Assembly (NCBI RefSeq): GCF_900177295.1
Contig: NZ_FWZX01000037.1
Location: 1 to 58,949 of the forward strand
Length of the DNA stretch: 58,949 bases
Origin: Tistlia consotensis USBA 355
Lineage (GTDB): Bacteria; Pseudomonadota; Alphaproteobacteria; Kiloniellales; DSM-21159
Direction of reading: 5' to 3'
Within the stretch, counting starts at the first letter, position 1, and each line of letters opens with the position of its first letter. A program made the translations under genes and the position numbers. Of the stretch, positions 9,305 to 17,192 are shown piece after piece. The notes beneath the pieces were generated by a model, which searched no databases, was not told where the DNA came from, and worked only from the letters and a program-made list of their open reading frames with translations.

Positions 9305-9332
9305 AGGAAGCCGTTCCGCCAACGGCCTTCCT
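9305..9332. terminator. Hairpin terminator between convergent genes
   Basis: AGGAAGCCGTT and AACGGCCTTCCT pair with one bulged base around the loop CCGCC. It lies between the nuclease gene (ends 9274) and the convergent gene ending at 9372, so it probably works in both directions. Confidence 0.6.
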
Positions 9333-9371
9333 GCCGCTGTTTGACATCGTGAAGACCGCCGACGGGCCGGC

Positions 9372-10100
9372 TTACAGACGGCCCGGATGGGCGCGGACGG
9401 CCAGCACCTGCTTGGTCTCCGTCGCGTAGTCGCACTCATAGACATGGTTGATCATGGCGCCGAAGCCGTTCTGGTACTGGATCTTGTCGCCGGCGTAGGT
9501 AATGACCCCGTGTTCCTTGTCCTGCCAGCGAAAGTGGCTGAACTTCGGCTCCAGCCACCCGTTGGTCCATTTGAAGCTGTTCAGCGCCAGACGTTCCACC
9601 GGATCGTCGCAAGCAAAGCTGGCGGCCAACGCGTGCTTGTCGCCCCAGCACTGGAGATCCTGGCGGCAGCGCGCCGCCTCGGCCTCCTTCCGCTTTGCCT
9701 CGGCCGCGCGGTTGGCGGCCTCGGCCGCAAGCCGCTCCTGGTAGGCTTTTTCTGCTGCGGCCTTCCGCCTTGCCTCGGCCTCGCGATCGGCGGCTTCCGC
9801 CGCCTGCTGCTCCTGGCGCGCCTTCTCGGCGGCAGCAGCTGCGGCGGCCTCCTCGCGAGCCTTCTTCGCAGCGGCCTCGGCGTCCATTGCCGCCTGTTGC
9901 GCTTTCCAGCTGGCGCTCTGGGTCATGGCGATGCTGCCGGCAACCAGGGAGACGAGGAAGGCGGCACCACACACCAGCAACACCCTCCTGCGGGTAGCGG
10001 TCGCGGAGCGCAGCAAGAAGCGCGGCGAGATCAGGCCGATCAGCAAGGCGACCAGGGCCAGGGGTGCGAGCAGGAACAGAGCGAGGCTGACGAACTCCAC
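9372..10100 (-). CDS. Membrane-anchored Ala/Glu coiled-coil protein, unknown function
   Basis: Not recognised. GTG at 10100 is chosen because GGAGG sits 8 nt upstream; a TTG at 10115 would include that RBS. The 242 residues show two transmembrane segments near the N-terminus (about residues 4-27 and 39-59), then roughly 90 residues of charged Ala/Glu/Arg coiled coil (AEAAAKKAREEAAAAAAAEK-like), then a globular C-terminus with Cys pairs and WxNGWLEPKFSHFRWQDKEHG. It faces the prophage tail genes across a terminator. It could be a prophage moron acting at the envelope or a host gene at the border. Confidence 0.7.
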   Translation of the reverse strand: MEFVSLALFLLAPLALVALLIGLISPRFLLRSATATRRRVLLVCGAAFLVSLVAGSIAMTQSASWKAQQAAMDAEAAAKKAREEAAAAAAAEKARQEQQAAEAADREAEARRKAAAEKAYQERLAAEAANRAAEAKRKEAEAARCRQDLQCWGDKHALAASFACDDPVERLALNSFKWTNGWLEPKFSHFRWQDKEHGVITYAGDKIQYQNGFGAMINHVYECDYATETKQVLAVRAHPGRL

Positions 10101-10217
10101 GTGTGGTCCCTCCAAAGATGCGCAACGAGGCCGGGAGGAGACCTTAAGAGGGCGTTCAAGCCAAGTTCAAAGTGCCTACCAACGATGAACACCGAGGGCC
10201 TTGGCCGGAACCCCTTC

Positions 10218-10251
10218 CGGTGCCAAATCATCTGCCGATCGGTGCCAAATC
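10218..10251. repeat. Two 12-bp direct repeats, 22 bp apart
   Basis: CGGTGCCAAATC occurs at 10218-10229 and 10240-10251. The 22-bp period puts both on the same helix face. The pair lies in the gene-free stretch 10101-10343 between the coiled-coil gene and tRNA-Arg. It could be an integrase/excisionase arm site, an operator or a remnant. Confidence 0.6.
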
Positions 10252-10343
10252 TCGCGCCGCGCTACACTGTACGGGCTGCTGCTGGCGGGCCGCCGGCGCG
10301 CCCGCGCCGCCGGCCCCGCCTGAGCGGCCTGCTCCTCGGCAAG

Positions 10344-10420
10344 TGGCGCGCCCGGCAGGATTCGAACCTGCGACCCCATGCTTAGAAGGCACGTGCTCTA
10401 TCCAGCTGAGCTACGGGCGC
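10344..10420 (-). tRNA. tRNA-Arg (anticodon TCT)
   Basis: The minus strand folds into a full cloverleaf of 77 nt: acceptor GCGCCCG/CGGGCGC, D stem GCTC/GAGC, anticodon stem CGTGC/GCATG with loop CTTCTAA, T stem GCAGG/CCTGC with TTCGAAT, discriminator G and encoded CCA. A TATAGT -10 lies at 10448-10443 upstream. The 3' end faces the prophage, consistent with use as an attachment site. Confidence 0.97.
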
Positions 10421-10467
10421 GCGGGATGCCTTCCGGCGCGGGACTATAGCGGCGGCGACGGCGCTTT

Positions 10468-10740
10468 TCAGCCTCCGCGTGACCGGCGCCTCGCCGCCCG
10501 GTCGGCGGCGAGCAGCCGGGCCATCGCCGGCAGGCGGCCGGCCGGCTTCGCCGCGCCGCGGGCGGCATGGGCCGCCGCGGCGCCCGACGCGGTCCGGCTC
10601 GCCGCGATGACCCGGGCCAGGGCCGGCAGGCTGTCGCCCGCCGCCGCGGCAGCCGGCGGCGGCGCCGGCTCGGGCGGCCGCGCCTCGTCCGGCTCGACCT
10701 CGGCCGCGAGCAGGCGCCCGAGCCGCGGCAGGCCGTCCAT
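10468..10740 (-). CDS. Small Ala/Pro-rich protein with a repeated LPxLxRLLA motif
   Basis: Not recognised. 90 residues, start ATG overlapping the upstream stop (TGATG), so coupled to the gene at 10740-10970. Three copies of a short amphipathic motif are visible: LPRLGRLLAAE, LPALARVIAAS and LPAMARLLAAD, separated by Ala/Pro-rich linkers. It ends in an Arg-rich tail. The repetition and coupling suggest a real gene, but composition bias in this GC-rich DNA makes a false call possible. Confidence 0.45.
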   Translation of the reverse strand: MDGLPRLGRLLAAEVEPDEARPPEPAPPPAAAAAGDSLPALARVIAASRTASGAAAAHAARGAAKPAGRLPAMARLLAADRAARRRSRGG

Positions 10741-10970
10741 CAGCGCAGCCCGCCGGCGGCACGGCCCGGATCCCGCCCGCTCGGAAGCGGCGGACGGCGG
10801 CGCAGGGCGCCGGCGGCCTTCTCGGCCGCCCGGACGGTGGCGAAGCGGGCGCCGTCGAGCGCGCCGAAGCGGCTGCTGGCGGCATGGAAGACGAAGCGGC
10901 GCTCGTCGCCGGCACGGACGACCAGCCCGACCGACTCGTCGTCGATCTCGATCACGTAGCTCTGGGACAT
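10740..10970 (-). CDS. Small conserved-looking protein, unknown function
   Basis: 76 residues beginning MSQSYVIEIDDESVGLVVRA, then RRFVFHAASSRFGALDGARF and an Arg/Ala-rich tail. I have an impression of similar small proteins (YVIEID..VGLVVR, F..LdG..F) in alphaproteobacteria, but no function is known to me. The N-terminal half looks like a compact beta-alpha fold. It is the first gene of a probable two-gene unit with 10468-10740. Confidence 0.7.
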   Translation of the reverse strand: MSQSYVIEIDDESVGLVVRAGDERRFVFHAASSRFGALDGARFATVRAAEKAAGALRRRPPLPSGRDPGRAAGGLR

Positions 10971-11086
10971 GGAACGGCGTTTCCCCGAACGGGAGACCGC
11001 CCGGCCGCCTGCCGACGGGCGGCGGCCGGAACGTCGGAACCGCGGGCCGGCCCGGGATCAGGCGGCCCGCTGCCGCGGAGCGGTGC

Positions 11087-11167
11087 TCAGCGGCGGCGAC
11101 GCTGGCGGCGGGGCCGCCCTGCCGGGGGTCGACACATTCGCTGTTCGGGATCATGACGCTCGGCCAT
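11087..11167 (-). CDS. Possible 26-residue Arg-rich peptide
   Basis: ATG at 11167 is preceded by a strong Shine-Dalgarno (GAGGAGGACACC) and encodes MAERHDPEQRMCRPPAGRPR followed by Q and an Arg-rich end. It ends with TGA at 11087. Nothing else explains the RBS. Too short for a confident call; the stretch 10971-11512 otherwise holds only REP-like repeats. Confidence 0.35.
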   Translation of the reverse strand: MAERHDPEQRMCRPPAGRPRRQRRRR

Positions 11168-11359
11168 GGTGTCCTCCTCTTCGAGGGCCACGACCGTGCC
11201 GTGGCGCTTTAGCGTTTGGTGACGCGGCGCAAGCTGCTCGCTCAAATCTCCGCGGCCGTCCGGGCTCGTCCCGGGCGACGAAGCCAAGGTGGCCCAGGGG
11301 TGGCCGGGGGTCAAGGGATGAACGCTGTCTCCGATCGTTCTTTGCGCCCCGGCAGTCTT

Positions 11360-11497
11360 CCCTCTCTGCCCCTTCGGGGCGGAGAGGGTCGGGGAGAGGT
11401 GGGGGGTAGCGGCGCTCGAAAATGGCTGACAGCACGCGGGACCGGCCGCCGGTCCCCCACCTCTCCCTGCCCTCTCCGCCCCTGGGCCGGAGAGGGC
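11360..11497. repeat. REP-like inverted pair, family 1 (copy 1)
   Basis: Palindrome CCCTCTCTGCCCC-TTC-GGGGCGGAGAGGG (11360-11388), then TCGGGGAGAGGTGGGGG, then in inverse order CCCCCACCTCTCCCTG and a second palindrome around 11469-11497. The unit resembles a BIME: two REP-like hairpins in opposite orientation. It lies between non-phage genes; similar units occur at 21327-21455 and 52338-52470. Confidence 0.75.
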
Positions 11498-11512
11498 ACG
11501 CTTATCGATCGA

Positions 11513-11893
11513 TCAGGCCTTCTTCTTCCGGCGCCGCTTGGGCGGGTTGGCGCGGGCGGCCTTCAGCGCCCGGGCGGCCCAGTCCTGCAGGACCTCGGGC
11601 ACCATCACGGCCTCGTCGGGGGCCGACCACCAGGCACGGACCGTGACCTCGCGGAGCGAGGTGCTGTAGCGGAAGGGCCGGCAGCCGGCGGCCTCGAAGG
11701 CCGGCAGGCTGGCCGCGTCGACGCGCAGCCAGAGCGTGCCCTGCACGACGAAGGCGAAGAGCGTGCCGTCGAGCGACAGCCCGCTGCCGCTGAAGAAGCG
11801 CCGGGTCTCGATCGGGCCGAGCGGCAGCAGCCGCGCGGCCAGGCGCTCCGCCAGCGCGCGGTTCTCGGACGATGTTCCCGATGCCCCAGCCAT
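11513..11893 (-). CDS. TfoX N-terminal domain-like protein
   Basis: 126 residues. LAERLAARLLPLGPIETRRFFSG, GLSLDGTLFAFVVQGTLWLR and AAGCRPFRYSTSLREVTVRAWW match the TfoX/Sxy N-terminal domain. It lacks the C-terminal TfoX half and instead ends in a Lys/Arg tail (PPKRRRKKKA). In gammaproteobacteria TfoX regulates competence; single-domain members in alphaproteobacteria have no established role. Start ATG 11893 follows GGGAAGGGGCAGGGC. Confidence 0.8.
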   Translation of the reverse strand: MAGASGTSSENRALAERLAARLLPLGPIETRRFFSGSGLSLDGTLFAFVVQGTLWLRVDAASLPAFEAAGCRPFRYSTSLREVTVRAWWSAPDEAVMVPEVLQDWAARALKAARANPPKRRRKKKA

Positions 11894-12073
11894 GCCCTGC
11901 CCCTTCCCTCGATTCGCGCTGCCCGGACCGCCACCATAGGCCGCGCCCGGCGGGGCCCTGGCAAGCCCCCGGTGCGGCATATCCGACTCTTCACGGTGGA
12001 CTTCGCCGCCCGATCTTTCCATGCTCTCCGGCAACCGGCCCAGGGGGTCGGGCAAACAACGGAGGCAGGAAGA

Positions 12074-13117
12074 ATGATGGGGATCGGCTTGATCGGTCGC
12101 GCGACGCGTGCGGCCGTCATGGCAGGCATCGTCGCCGGGAGCGTGCTCGCTCTCGCCGGTGCCGGGACCGGCGCGGCCCACGCGCAGGACCTGAAGTTCT
12201 TTCGGATCGGCACCGGCGGCACCGCCGGCACCTACTACCCGATCGGCGGCCTGATCGCGAACGCGATCTCCAACCCGCCGGGCAGCCGGCCCTGCGACAA
12301 GGGCGGCTCCTGCGGCGTGCCGGGCCTGGTCGCGACGGCGGTCGCCTCGAACGGCTCGGTCGCCAACATCACGGCGATCCACGGCGGCACCCTGGAGTCG
12401 GGCTTCTCGCAGTCCGACGTCGCCTACTGGGCCTACCACGGCACCGGCGTGTTCGAGGGCAAGCCCAAGGTCGACGACCTGCGCGCGATCGCCAACCTCT
12501 ACCCCGAGACCATCCACCTGGTCGCGCGCAAGGGCTCGGGCATCAAGTCGCCGGCCGACCTCAAGGGCAAGCGTGTGTCGCTCGACGAGCCGGGCTCCGG
12601 CACCCTGGTCGACGCCCGCATCGTGCTGGCCGCCTACGGCCTCAGCGAGAAGGACGTGCAGCCGGAGTACCTGAAGCCGAACGCCGCCGGCGACCGGCTG
12701 CGCGACGGCGCGCTCGACGCCTTCTTCTTCGTCGGCGGCTATCCGGCCGGCGCGATCTCGGAGCTGGCCACCTCGGCCGGCGTCGAGCTGGTGCCGATCA
12801 CCGGGCCGCAGGCCGAGAAGATCCTCAAGGACTACGGCTTCTTCAGCACCGACACGGTGCCGGCCGACACCTACAAGGACGTCGGCGAGACAAAGACGAT
12901 CTCGGTCAACGCCCAGTGGGTGACCAGCAGCAAGGTCGACGGCGACCTGATCTACGGCATCACCAAGGCGCTGTGGAACGCCAACACCCGCAAGCTGCTC
13001 GACAACGGCCACGCCAAGGGCAAGGTGATCCGCGAGGAGACCGCGCTCAACGGCATCGGCATCCCGCTGCATCCGGGCGCCGAGCGCTTCTACAAGGAAG
13101 CCGGCCTGATCAAGTAG
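12074..13117 (+). CDS. TAXI-family TRAP transporter solute-binding protein
   Basis: 347 residues. A signal peptide (AGIVAGSVLALAGAGTGAAHA) precedes FFRIGTGGTAGTYYPIGGLI, the TAXI family hallmark. NGSVANITAIHGGTLESGFS and DLKGKRVSLDEPGSGT continue the fold. It binds an unknown carboxylate-type ligand in the periplasm. The RBS is GGAGGCAGGAAG; ATG at 12077 is equally possible. The fused permease lies 153 bp downstream, beyond a strong hairpin. Confidence 0.93.
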   Translation: MMGIGLIGRATRAAVMAGIVAGSVLALAGAGTGAAHAQDLKFFRIGTGGTAGTYYPIGGLIANAISNPPGSRPCDKGGSCGVPGLVATAVASNGSVANITAIHGGTLESGFSQSDVAYWAYHGTGVFEGKPKVDDLRAIANLYPETIHLVARKGSGIKSPADLKGKRVSLDEPGSGTLVDARIVLAAYGLSEKDVQPEYLKPNAAGDRLRDGALDAFFFVGGYPAGAISELATSAGVELVPITGPQAEKILKDYGFFSTDTVPADTYKDVGETKTISVNAQWVTSSKVDGDLIYGITKALWNANTRKLLDNGHAKGKVIREETALNGIGIPLHPGAERFYKEAGLIK

Positions 13118-13140
13118 GCCCCGCTTCCGGACGGCTGCGG

Positions 13141-13173
13141 CGCGCCGCTCGCCCGGCCCGGGCGGGCGGCGCG
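13141..13173 (+). terminator. Strong intercistronic hairpin in the TAXI operon
   Basis: CGCGCCGCTCGCCCG pairs with CGGGCGGGCGGCGCG with a single G-U wobble and a 3-nt loop. There is no U-run. Its place between a binding protein and its permease suggests partial termination or 3'-end protection, so the binding protein is made in excess. Confidence 0.55.
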
Positions 13174-13270
13174 TCCGCGTTTCGGGGGGGCATGACGGCC
13201 CGGACCGCGTCGCCGGCGAACAGCGACGGCGAGCGCGAAGCCCGCCGCAGTCAGCAAGGGGAAAGCGACG

Positions 13271-15295
13271 ATGACCATGGAACTGGACGAGGCCAGGGCC
13301 CGGGAACTGGAAGAGAAGTTCGACCCGGAGATCGCCTTCCGGCCGCTCGGCCCGACCGCCGGCCTGCTGGTCGGCGCGCTGCTGGTCGCGCTCTCCTGCT
13401 TCCACTACTACACCGCCGGCTTCGGCCTGCTGCCGGAGATGATCCACCGCGGCGTCCACCTGTCCTTCGTGCTGGCGCTGGTCTTCCTGGTCTTCCCGCT
13501 GACCGCCGCCGGCCACAAGGCCGAGCCGCTCGCGACGCCGCTCAAGCCGCTCGGCATCCCGCTCGCCGACTGGCTGCTGGCCGCGCTGGCGGTCGTCGCA
13601 GTGCTGCACGTGCCGCTGATCCCGCTCGACGAGCTGGCCTTCCGGGTCGGCAACCCGACCGACAGCGACGTCGCCCTCGGCCTCGTGCTGATCGCCCTGC
13701 TGCTCGAGGCGACGCGCCGGACCATCGGCTGGCCGCTGCCGGTCATCGCGCTGATCTTCATGGCCTATGCCCTGGCCGGCCCGCACATTCCGGGCATCCT
13801 GGTGCACCCGGGCGCGACCATCCCGCAGCTGGTCAACCACCTCTACCTGACCAGCCAGGGCATCTACGGCATCGCGCTCGGCGTCGTCGCGACCTACGTC
13901 TTCCACTTCGTGCTGTTCGGCGTCTTCGCGACGCGCATCGGCCTCGGCCAGCTGTTCCTCGACTGCGCCGCCTGGGTCGCCGGGCGCTATGCCGGCGGCC
14001 CGGCCAAGGTCTCGATCTTCGGCTCGGCGCTGTTCGGCATGATCTCCGGCTCCTCGGTCGCCAACGCCGTCACCGTCGGCTCGCTGACGATCCCGGCCAT
14101 GGTCCGGCTCGGCTACCGCAAGCACTTCGCGGCGGCGGTCGAATCGACCGCCTCGACCGGCGGCCAGATCACGCCGCCGATCATGGGCGCGGCCGCCTTC
14201 CTGATGATCGAGTTCCTCAACCTGCCCTACACGACGATCATCATCGCGGCGATCCTGCCGGCGGCGATGCACTTCCTCGGCGTGTTCTGCCAGGTCCACT
14301 TCGAGGCCAAGCGCGAGGGCCTGCGCGGCCTGACCCCCGAGGAGATGCCGGACCTGCGCGCCGCCTTCAGGCGCGACTGGCCGGCGGTGATCCCGCTGGC
14401 CGGCCTGATCGGCCTGCTGTTCCTGGGCTACACCCCCTACTTCGCCGCCTTCACCGGGATCACGCTCTGCATCCTGGTCGGCCTGCTCAACCCGCGCCGC
14501 CGGATGCACCCGCGCGAGATCTGGGAGGGCCTGCGCGACGGCGCCAAGTACGCCCTGGCGGTCGGCGCCGCGGCGGCGACGGTCGGCATCGTCGTCGGCG
14601 TCGTCACCCTGACCGGCGTCGGCTTCAAGATCTCCTTCATCGTCAACACCACGGCCAGCGACCTCGCGGCCTGGACCGGCGCCTGGCTGCCGGCCTTCAT
14701 CATGGGCCAGCACGCGCTGACCCTGATGTTCGCGCTGATCCTGACCGGCATCGTCTGCATCCTGATGGGCTGCGGCATCCCGACCACGGCGACCTACATC
14801 ATCATGGTCACGGTCGCCGCCCCGGCGCTCGGCATGCTCGGCGTCGTGCCGATCGTCGCGCACTTCTTCGTCTTCTACTTCGGGGTCCTGGCCGACGTCA
14901 CGCCGCCGGTCGCGATCGCCGCCTACGCCGCCGCCTCGATGGCCGGCGCCGATCCCTTCCGGACCGGCAACACCGCCTTCCGCCTGGCGCTCGGCAAGGC
15001 GCTGGTGCCCTTCGTCTTCGTCTTCTCGCCCTCGCTGCTGCTGGTTGTCGAGGGCTTCAGCTGGAGCAGCTTCCTGGTCGCGCTGTTCGGCTGCGTCGCC
15101 GGCATCGTCTTCCTCTCGGCGGCGCTGTCGAGCTTCCTGCTGGTGCAGACCCGGACCTGGGAGCGGCTGCTGCTGATCCTGGCGGCGCTGCTGCTGGTCG
15201 CGCCCGAGCTGACCTCCTCGCTGATTGGCCTCGCCCTGGTCGTCCCGGTCGCGGTCGCGCAGCTCGCCCGGCTGAGGGCGCCGGCGCTGGCCTAG
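13271..15295 (+). CDS. TRAP transporter permease, fused DctQ/DctM (TAXI type)
   Basis: 674 residues with many membrane segments: about four in the N-terminal DctQ-like part, then the large DctM part. Hallmarks are FGSALFGMISGSSVANAVTV, STASTGGQITPPIMGAAAFL and GCGIPTTATYIIMVTVAAPA. Fused small and large subunits are normal for TAXI transporters. RBS AAGGGGAAAGCG precedes the ATG. It forms one operon with the binding protein at 12074. It drives Na+- or H+-coupled uptake across the inner membrane. Confidence 0.93.
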   Translation: MTMELDEARARELEEKFDPEIAFRPLGPTAGLLVGALLVALSCFHYYTAGFGLLPEMIHRGVHLSFVLALVFLVFPLTAAGHKAEPLATPLKPLGIPLADWLLAALAVVAVLHVPLIPLDELAFRVGNPTDSDVALGLVLIALLLEATRRTIGWPLPVIALIFMAYALAGPHIPGILVHPGATIPQLVNHLYLTSQGIYGIALGVVATYVFHFVLFGVFATRIGLGQLFLDCAAWVAGRYAGGPAKVSIFGSALFGMISGSSVANAVTVGSLTIPAMVRLGYRKHFAAAVESTASTGGQITPPIMGAAAFLMIEFLNLPYTTIIIAAILPAAMHFLGVFCQVHFEAKREGLRGLTPEEMPDLRAAFRRDWPAVIPLAGLIGLLFLGYTPYFAAFTGITLCILVGLLNPRRRMHPREIWEGLRDGAKYALAVGAAAATVGIVVGVVTLTGVGFKISFIVNTTASDLAAWTGAWLPAFIMGQHALTLMFALILTGIVCILMGCGIPTTATYIIMVTVAAPALGMLGVVPIVAHFFVFYFGVLADVTPPVAIAAYAAASMAGADPFRTGNTAFRLALGKALVPFVFVFSPSLLLVVEGFSWSSFLVALFGCVAGIVFLSAALSSFLLVQTRTWERLLLILAALLLVAPELTSSLIGLALVVPVAVAQLARLRAPALA

Positions 15296-15370
15296 GGGTT
15301 GGCGTCGGGGTTGGCTGCACCGGCGGGATGCCGCCGCACCCGTCGCGAGGCAGCCGTTCGCCCCTGCCCC

Positions 15371-15482
15371 GCTTCACCCTGAGCCTGTCGAAGGGCGCAC
15401 GGGCCGGGACGGGATCCGGGTCGCGGTACCGCCCGTGGGTCCCTCGACTGCGCCCGCGCAGCGGGCGCGCTCGGGATGAAGC
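15371..15482. repeat. Dispersed intergenic repeat, family 3 (copy 1)
   Basis: TTCACCCTGAGCCTGTCGAA at about 15372 and a partly inverse element with CTCGACTGCGCCCGCGCAGC to 15480 (ends GGGATGAAGCG). Elements of the GAGCCTGTCGAA type are widespread between genes in proteobacteria. A related copy is at 23190-23278. The gap 15296-15562 holds nothing else that I can see. Confidence 0.5.
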
Positions 15483-15562
15483 GACAGCGGCGCAGGCGGC
15501 AGGAGCGAGACGGCGCGGCCCCCGCGCGGCCGGAGCGCGGAGCGCTCCGACCGTATCGTCCG

Positions 15563-16390
15563 CTACGCGACCCGCGCGCGCAGCAGCGCCGAGATCCGCT
15601 CGGCCGACATGACCAGGACGAAGACGATGATCAGCAGCAGCGAGACCGTGCGGTACTGGAACAGGTTCATCGCGGTCAGCAGCTGGAAGCCGATGCCGCC
15701 CGCGCCGACGAAGCCGAGCACCAGCGAGGAGCGCAGGTTCTCGTCGAAGCGGTAGAGGCTGATGCCGAGCAGCGACGGCAGCACGCCGGGCAGCACGGCA
15801 TGGGTGAAGACCTGCAGACGGCTGGCGCCGGTCGTGGTCAGCGCCTCGACCGGGCCCATGTCCATGTCCTCGACGACCTCGGCGAACAGGCGTCCCAGCA
15901 TGCCGACCGAATGGACGGCGAGCGCCAGCGCGCCCGGGAAGGGCCCGAGGCCGACGGCGGTGACGAAGAGCAGCGCCCAGACCAGGTCGGGCACCGCCCG
16001 GGTCAGGGCGATGATGCCGCGCGCGAGGTAGTAGAACGGCCGCGCCGGGGTCACGTTGGCGGCCGCCAGGATCGCCAGGGGCGCGGCCAGCAGCACGGCG
16101 AAGACCGTGCCGAAGATCGCGATGTCGACCGTCTCGAGGGCCGGCCAGAGGGCGTCGGGCAGGCGGCTCCAGTCCGGCGGCGTCGCGCGGGCCAGCAGGT
16201 CGGCCATGCCGGAGACGCCGGTGATCAGGTCCTGCGGCCGCGCCTCGACGACGATCAGCGTCTGGACGACCAGCGCGCCGAAGGCGAAGAGCAGCAGGAA
16301 CTGCAGCAGCGAGGGCCGCGAGCGAAAGCCCGCCGCCGCGGCAAGGCCGCGCTCGCGCGTCCCGAGGGTCGTGAAGGTCTCGTCGCTCAT
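15563..16390 (-). CDS. phnE: Phosphonate-type ABC transporter permease PhnE
   Basis: 275 residues with about six membrane segments. The motif ALTRAVPDLVWALLFV, then GMLGRLFAEVVEDMDMGPVEAL and FDENLRSSLVLGFVGAGGIG, match the PhnE family EAA region. The start overlaps the phnC stop (ATGA). It forms the membrane channel with PhnC as ATPase and PhnD as binding protein. Substrate could be phosphonate, phosphite or a phosphate ester; no C-P lyase gene is in the window. Confidence 0.9.
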   Translation of the reverse strand: MSDETFTTLGTRERGLAAAAGFRSRPSLLQFLLLFAFGALVVQTLIVVEARPQDLITGVSGMADLLARATPPDWSRLPDALWPALETVDIAIFGTVFAVLLAAPLAILAAANVTPARPFYYLARGIIALTRAVPDLVWALLFVTAVGLGPFPGALALAVHSVGMLGRLFAEVVEDMDMGPVEALTTTGASRLQVFTHAVLPGVLPSLLGISLYRFDENLRSSLVLGFVGAGGIGFQLLTAMNLFQYRTVSLLLIIVFVLVMSAERISALLRARVA

Positions 16391-17178
16391 GCCGCCTGTG
16401 CCTGGGTCTTGGCCTCGTAGAGCCGGTCGATCGGTGCCTCGGCGAGCTCGCCGGCCGGCTGGTCGAACAGCACGCGGCCGTGCTGCAGGCCGACGATCCG
16501 GTCGGCGTAGCGCACCGCCAGCTCGGGCTGGTGCAGCACGCAGAGCACGCCCAGGCCGTCCTCCTTGGCCAGGCGCCGCAGCAGCCGCATGATCTCCTCC
16601 GCCGCCTCGGGATCGAGGCTGGCGACCGGCTCGTCGGCGAGCAGCAGGCGCGGCCGCTGGGCCAGGGCCCGGGCGATCGCGACGCGCTGGGCCTGGCCGC
16701 CCGACAGCGTCGAGGCGCGGCGTTGCGCCAAGTGCTCCAGGCCGACCTCGCGCAGGTAGCCGAGCGCCGCCGGCACCTCCCCGGCGGGCAGCAGGCCGAG
16801 CGAGGTCCGGATCCCGGGATGGCGGCCGAGCGAGCCGCTGACCACGTTGGCCAGCACGCTGCGCCGGCGCACCAGGTTGCCGTGCTGGAAGATCATGCCG
16901 AGCGCCTGGCGGGCGCGGCGCAGGGCCGCGCCCTCGAGCCGGGACAGGTTCTGCCCGGCGACCAGGATCTCGCCCCCGGTCGGATGGAGCAGGCGGGAGA
17001 TGCAGCGCAGCAGGGTCGACTTGCCGCTGCCGTTGCTGCCCAGCACGATGACCAGCTCTCCGGGGCCGACCGAAAGGTCGACCCCGTCGAGCGCCGCCGT
17101 GCCGCCGGCGAAGCGCATCCTGAGACCGCGGACGCGCAGCAGCGTCTCGCCACCTGGCCCTGCGCCTGCTCCTGCCAT
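16387..17178 (-). CDS. phnC: Phosphonate-type ABC transporter ATP-binding protein PhnC
   Basis: 263 residues. Walker A GSNGSGKST (about residue 48), Q-loop MIFQHGNLV, signature LSGGQAQRVAIARAL, Walker B LLLADEPVASLD and H-loop VLHQPE are all intact. RALGMIFQH is typical of PhnC. It lies 14 nt after the phnD stop and overlaps phnE. Confidence 0.93.
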   Translation of the reverse strand: MAGAGAGPGGETLLRVRGLRMRFAGGTAALDGVDLSVGPGELVIVLGSNGSGKSTLLRCISRLLHPTGGEILVAGQNLSRLEGAALRRARQALGMIFQHGNLVRRRSVLANVVSGSLGRHPGIRTSLGLLPAGEVPAALGYLREVGLEHLAQRRASTLSGGQAQRVAIARALAQRPRLLLADEPVASLDPEAAEEIMRLLRRLAKEDGLGVLCVLHQPELAVRYADRIVGLQHGRVLFDQPAGELAEAPIDRLYEAKTQAQAA

Positions 17179-17192
17179 GACCGGATCCCGGC

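Larger units (their letters stand above)
1..10343. mobile_element. Right part of a prophage with a Mu-type tail module (partial)
   Basis: A run of plus-strand genes with start/stop overlaps matches the tail and baseplate order of Mu-like myoviruses: tape measure, N, P, gp45, gp46, gp47, gp48/DUF2313, then fibre genes. No head, lysis, integrase or transposase gene lies inside the window, so the left part is missing. The last clearly phage-associated gene ends at 9274. The right border is inferred to be the tRNA-Arg gene whose 3' end is at 10344, because tRNA 3' ends are common integration targets. This could equally be a domesticated tailocin; with no head genes visible that cannot be decided here. 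Confidence 0.75.

Noticed and set aside
9387-10385. Plus-strand open frame opposite the coiled-coil gene and into the tRNA
   Set aside because: It runs through the tRNA-Arg gene and its terminal residues come from reading the tRNA; no RBS or domain.
10382-10915. Minus-strand frame ending in APVAQLDRARAF
   Set aside because: That ending is translated tRNA-Arg sequence, a known annotation artefact.
11513-14863. Minus-strand open frame of over 1100 codons running across the TAXI operon
   Set aside because: Only its last 126 codons (the TfoX-like protein) look real; the rest is the mirror of the binding protein and permease genes.
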